Source: Spirochaetes bacterium ADurb.Bin133 (GTDB taxonomy: Bacteria; Spirochaetota; GWE2-31-10; MWDO01). Taken from it: a stretch of DNA of 64,000 bases. Of this stretch, positions 60,773 through 64,000 are shown one piece after another. Where the stretch lies: assembly GCA_002070605.1 (NCBI GenBank), contig MWDO01000005.1:27234-91233 (forward strand), in the 5' to 3' direction. Under the pieces are notes generated by a model. The model saw only the letters and a program-made list of their open reading frames with translations. It was not told the origin of the DNA and did not search any database. The translations under genes were made by a program, and so were the position numbers. The number at the start of each line of letters is the position of its first letter. Position 1 is the first letter of the stretch.

Positions 60773-63754
60773 TTACTCCTCCAATATTGAGTCTATTATT
60801 TTAGTAATTCTTTCAAACTCATACTCTTCTATTAAAGACGCGAGATGTTTTGAAAGAGATAAATTTGATTGATCGAGAGAATTTGATATTCTCTTTAATT
60901 CGGCAATATCGCCAATTAATATATTATTTTTAATACTTTTTAAAATATCTTCCGTTAATTCCGACATCTCCTTTTTTAAGTACTCGTTAGTAATTATCGG
61001 CGTATTTTCACTATTTTGGTTATTTTCAAACAGATATTCTATATTTGTTAATTTTTTTATCTCTTCAAGGATATCGTTTTGTCTAAACGGTTTTCTTAAA
61101 AACGTATCGGCTCCGAGTTTTATAACGCTTTTTTTATCTTCCTCAAGAGCGCTTGCCGTTAAAACTATTATTTTATAATCCGAACCGTTTGGCTCTTGTC
61201 TGAGCCTTTTTATAACTTCTTTTCCATCCATTTCCGGCATAATAAGATCCAACAATATTATATCCGGCTTCCATTTTGCGGCGCATTCTATCGCGCTCGC
61301 CCCATTGTCGCATTCTTTCGTAACAAAACCGATTTTTGACAGCATTCTTACGAGAATGTCTCTGTTTGTCTCTCTATCGTCGACGATAAGCAGTTTTATT
61401 TTGCGCGAAGAATCTTTTATGCCTACTACGTTTCTTGTATCGTATTTTGTCTCCGTCTCCTCTTTGCTTCCAATTTCAAATTTGAACGTGAATTTAAATT
61501 CGCTTCCGGTTCCCAACTCGCTCTCAACCTCTATATCCCCGTAAAGAAGTTTGGCGAATTTTTTACTTATCGAAAGCCCAAGCCCCGTTCCCCCCTCTTC
61601 TCTGCCGGCTTTAGATTGTTCGAACGAACCGAATATTTTTTTTATATCGACGCCCGGTATTCCCGCCCCCGTGTCCTTTATAGAAATAATCATTTTATTA
61701 GAAATAAAAGGATCGAGTCGGCAATTAATTGATACGCGCCCTTCTCTTGTGAATTTTATCGAATTACCGACGATATTAATGATAACTTGTTTTATTTTAT
61801 TTAGATCGCTTATAATATATCGAGGAACGTTTCCGTCAATTTCTACGGAAAATTTTAGTCCTTTATTATCCGTTTTTACTTTGAACATACTTTCGACGTC
61901 TTCAATAGTTTTGTAAAAATCAAAAGTTTCAAATTTTATTTCAGTTTTACCCGCTTCGAATTTTGACATCTCCAGAATTCCGTTGATTAATGTCAACAAA
62001 TGCTCGCCGCTGTTATTTATAATCTCAACTTGCTTTTTATACTCTTCCCGTAAATTGTCTTCTCTATAAAGAAGTTGCGAATATCCGAGAATGGCGTTTA
62101 GCGGCGTTCTTATTTCGTGGGTCATGTGGGCAAGAAAAGAGCTCTTCGCTTTATTTGCTTTATCCGCAATAATTTTTGCCTTTTTGAGTTTTTTGCCCAT
62201 AATACTCTTCTCTTTTATCTCTTGTTTTAAAAATAAATTTGATTTTTTTAGTTGAAGAGTTCTTTTTCTTATATTATGTTCAAGATTATCAACCGAGTCG
62301 AGCAGTATCGCGTAAAATCTTTCAAGTCCGGATACAAGCGTAAAAAATAACATAAAGATTGCAAATATTGAAATCATCCATGAATAAGAACTAAAATTAT
62401 TTGCTTCTATCAATTTGATTTTGATTATATTTAAGTTGACCAGAATTCCAAATAAAAGGGTAATCAATAATCCTGAAGACAATATTACGATGCCAAATTT
62501 TTTGCCTTTAAGGATAGTTATAAGTATGCTTGCAGTCAGGAAAAACATTGTTCCTATTCCGATGAGCTGCCAAATTTGTAAGGCGACCAATCCGAAAAAG
62601 AATAACGTCGTCGTTAAAATGATTATCTTAAATTTTTCGTTGATTTTTTTTCTGAAAACAGCCGTGAAAAACAATATTATCGAGGTTGCGCCAATAGATA
62701 AAGCCGACAAATTCCATTTGGTTAAGATGGATTGGTAAGCCAACGAGAGAAGTACCGGAATTGAAAAAACGGAAAATGAAATTATAGCGGTATTTAAAAT
62801 ATTGTCTCTTGCGGATGAAATCGATTTGTATTTTTTTAAGTAGTCGGAAAGGTTGTTTGAGTATTTGTTGTCCGACAACAGCAAATATGCGGTCAACAAA
62901 GCTATAAATAGCGAAACGATTATTATAATCAACAGCGTTTTAAACCAATAAGGGAACTTACTCTCTTTTTTAATCTGTTTTAGGATGTATTTATCGAAAG
63001 ATTTGTAGTAGGCGCCGGTTCTGTCCTCTTTTAATTTTAATATGTTATGATCGAGTCTCGATATCAGGTAATTTTTTTGTTTGTTCTCTTTGGATATCCC
63101 GTATAATAGGGAAGAGGGATTGAAAATTATCGGCGTTCGTTTGACGTTAAATTTTTTTTCATTCTCCAAGCCGTATAACCTATTCACTACGGCTATTTCA
63201 GCTTTTCCGGAACCGACCAGGCGGAAAGTTTCTTCGTAACTATCCGTATATACGTATTGAGCCGTCATACCGAATGATTTTATGATGTTTACAATCCCTT
63301 GTTCGCCGGTAGAGTGAATGCTCTCTTTTAAAGTCGCTATAACCTTTTTGTTTAGGTCCAAAATTGAAGATATATTTATATCCGTAGCGCAATAAACTAC
63401 GCCCCAATTAAATAAAACGGCTTCTTTATTGAAATCGTAAATCAATTCTCTCTCTTTGGAGTACGCCAAATCCGGTAAAATATCTATCTCGTTATTTAAC
63501 AATCTTTCCAGGCATTCGTTCCAAGAGCCTGAAATAAATTCAAGATTCCACAATTCAGATTCGGCTATAGCGTTAAGGATATCGATATGAAAACCGTAAG
63601 GAAGACCGTCTTCCCCGATAATAATTTTTGGCGGATTATGGTAAACGCCGATTTTAACGGTTTTAAGCTCCAGTTTTTTAGGTATAACGTCTATTTTAGA
63701 CGTTAAGAATAAAATTGCGATAAAAAATAAGATTTTTAAAAAATATTTATTCAT
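60773..63754 (-). CDS. Membrane hybrid histidine kinase with periplasmic solute-binding sensor
   Basis: 993 residues. Signal or anchor helix, then a family 3 solute-binding domain (about 32-260: VKIGVYHNPPKIIIGEDGLPYGFHIDIL, AVVNRLYG). A membrane block of about seven or eight helices follows (about 270-480), more than the single helix usual for such sensors. A coiled coil, HisKA (MTHEIRTPLNAILGYS, His about 560), HATPase (NIVGNSIKFT, DTGAGIP, GGTGLGLSIS) and receiver domain (about 790-905, LLDLIMPEMDG) come next. A helical C-terminal domain of about 70 residues looks like a phosphotransfer domain, but no HPt His motif is seen. It senses a small solute; ligand unknown. First gene of the module. 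Confidence 0.92.
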   Translation of the reverse strand: MNKYFLKILFFIAILFLTSKIDVIPKKLELKTVKIGVYHNPPKIIIGEDGLPYGFHIDILNAIAESELWNLEFISGSWNECLERLLNNEIDILPDLAYSKERELIYDFNKEAVLFNWGVVYCATDINISSILDLNKKVIATLKESIHSTGEQGIVNIIKSFGMTAQYVYTDSYEETFRLVGSGKAEIAVVNRLYGLENEKKFNVKRTPIIFNPSSLLYGISKENKQKNYLISRLDHNILKLKEDRTGAYYKSFDKYILKQIKKESKFPYWFKTLLIIIIVSLFIALLTAYLLLSDNKYSNNLSDYLKKYKSISSARDNILNTAIISFSVFSIPVLLSLAYQSILTKWNLSALSIGATSIILFFTAVFRKKINEKFKIIILTTTLFFFGLVALQIWQLIGIGTMFFLTASILITILKGKKFGIVILSSGLLITLLFGILVNLNIIKIKLIEANNFSSYSWMISIFAIFMLFFTLVSGLERFYAILLDSVDNLEHNIRKRTLQLKKSNLFLKQEIKEKSIMGKKLKKAKIIADKANKAKSSFLAHMTHEIRTPLNAILGYSQLLYREDNLREEYKKQVEIINNSGEHLLTLINGILEMSKFEAGKTEIKFETFDFYKTIEDVESMFKVKTDNKGLKFSVEIDGNVPRYIISDLNKIKQVIINIVGNSIKFTREGRVSINCRLDPFISNKMIISIKDTGAGIPGVDIKKIFGSFEQSKAGREEGGTGLGLSISKKFAKLLYGDIEVESELGTGSEFKFTFKFEIGSKEETETKYDTRNVVGIKDSSRKIKLLIVDDRETNRDILVRMLSKIGFVTKECDNGASAIECAAKWKPDIILLDLIMPEMDGKEVIKRLRQEPNGSDYKIIVLTASALEEDKKSVIKLGADTFLRKPFRQNDILEEIKKLTNIEYLFENNQNSENTPIITNEYLKKEMSELTEDILKSIKNNILIGDIAELKRISNSLDQSNLSLSKHLASLIEEYEFERITKIIDSILEE

Positions 63755-63956
63755 ATCATTAATAATTATAATACTTATTAAAATTTAATTTGTCAAATAC
63801 TTAACCAAAATAAAAAAAAATAATAAATTTTATTGACATAAATTACCGATTATGATAGAAAGCATGACGCTTGAATAAGCCTATGGGATTCCGATTGATT
63901 TCTTTGGAGAGGGGCGTTGGAATTCGGATTTACTTGTTATAAATTTAAAAAATTTA

Positions 63957-63985
63957 TTGACATAATTTTTTAAATTAGGTATATT
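63957..63985 (+). promoter_or_regulatory. Strong promoter pointing out of the right edge
   Basis: TTGACA (63957-63962), a 17-bp spacer and TATATT (63980-63985), a near-consensus sigma-70 pair. A second TTGACA at 63833 has no well-spaced -10. The gene served lies beyond the window. Between 63755 and 63956 only AT-rich sequence and the word AAGCCTATGGG are seen. Confidence 0.7.
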
Positions 63986-64000
63986 ATAGTCGCGAGATTA

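Overview
The window comes from an AT-rich bacterium with two membranes. Its base composition looks like roughly one third G+C by eye. Outer-membrane character is shown by an Omp85-type barrel, a PagL-like lipid A deacylase, a large C-terminal-Phe barrel and many lipoproteins. Several features point towards a spirochaete: a 7TMR-DISM adenylate cyclase, a long N-terminal region followed by a PilZ domain as in Leptospira/Treponema proteins, lipoboxes with Asn before the Cys, and a duplicated 171-residue protein that recalls a Leptospira paralogous family. I hold that assignment at moderate confidence; no rRNA or tRNA gene lies in the window to settle it.

Layout. 1-7150: an exported protein, an AT-rich membrane adenylate cyclase followed by an attC-like inverted repeat and a broken lipoprotein ORF, then an amidohydrolase-YgiQ radical SAM pair. 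7277-25540: a surface starch/glycogen locus. It has a promoter-led run of carbohydrate-binding lipoproteins and an outer-membrane barrel (7365-14511), an AT-rich three-gene insert with an SGNH hydrolase (14603-17459), and three GH13 lipoproteins: one pullulanase and two alpha-amylases. A further secreted alpha-amylase with a small beta-rich partner lies at 48208-50662. 25694-32756: a phosphate operon transcribed leftward, pstS-pstC-pstA-pstB-phoU-phoB-phoR plus one small gene, with a Pho-box-like site upstream. 33239-37264: signalling genes (CBS-SpoIIE phosphatase, EAL-CBS-GGDEF) and the PagL-like gene. 37598-47928: envelope and sugar genes (PHP-glycosyltransferase fusion, HD hydrolase, Omp85 barrel, ugd-uxs) plus hslO and a PilZ protein. 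51116-59137: second copy of the 171-residue gene, LRR protein, glnS, and a giant acyl-CoA dehydratase activase-type protein. 59150-63754: a three-gene two-component module. A strong promoter at the right edge points out of the window.

The most unusual feature is a family of intergenic arrays, twelve in this window. They are built of palindromes around CATATG (consensus close to GACRCATATGYGTC) plus a second palindrome CGACAATTGTCG. They are often bounded by inverted arms of the type CGGTTTTTTGGGG / CCCCAAAAAACCG. They fill most long intergenic gaps and never sit inside an intact gene here. In one case the element encloses a 171-residue gene, and the same gene follows another array at 51116. 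That protein has a ribbon-helix-helix-like segment, so a repeat-array plus DNA-binding-protein system is a testable hypothesis.
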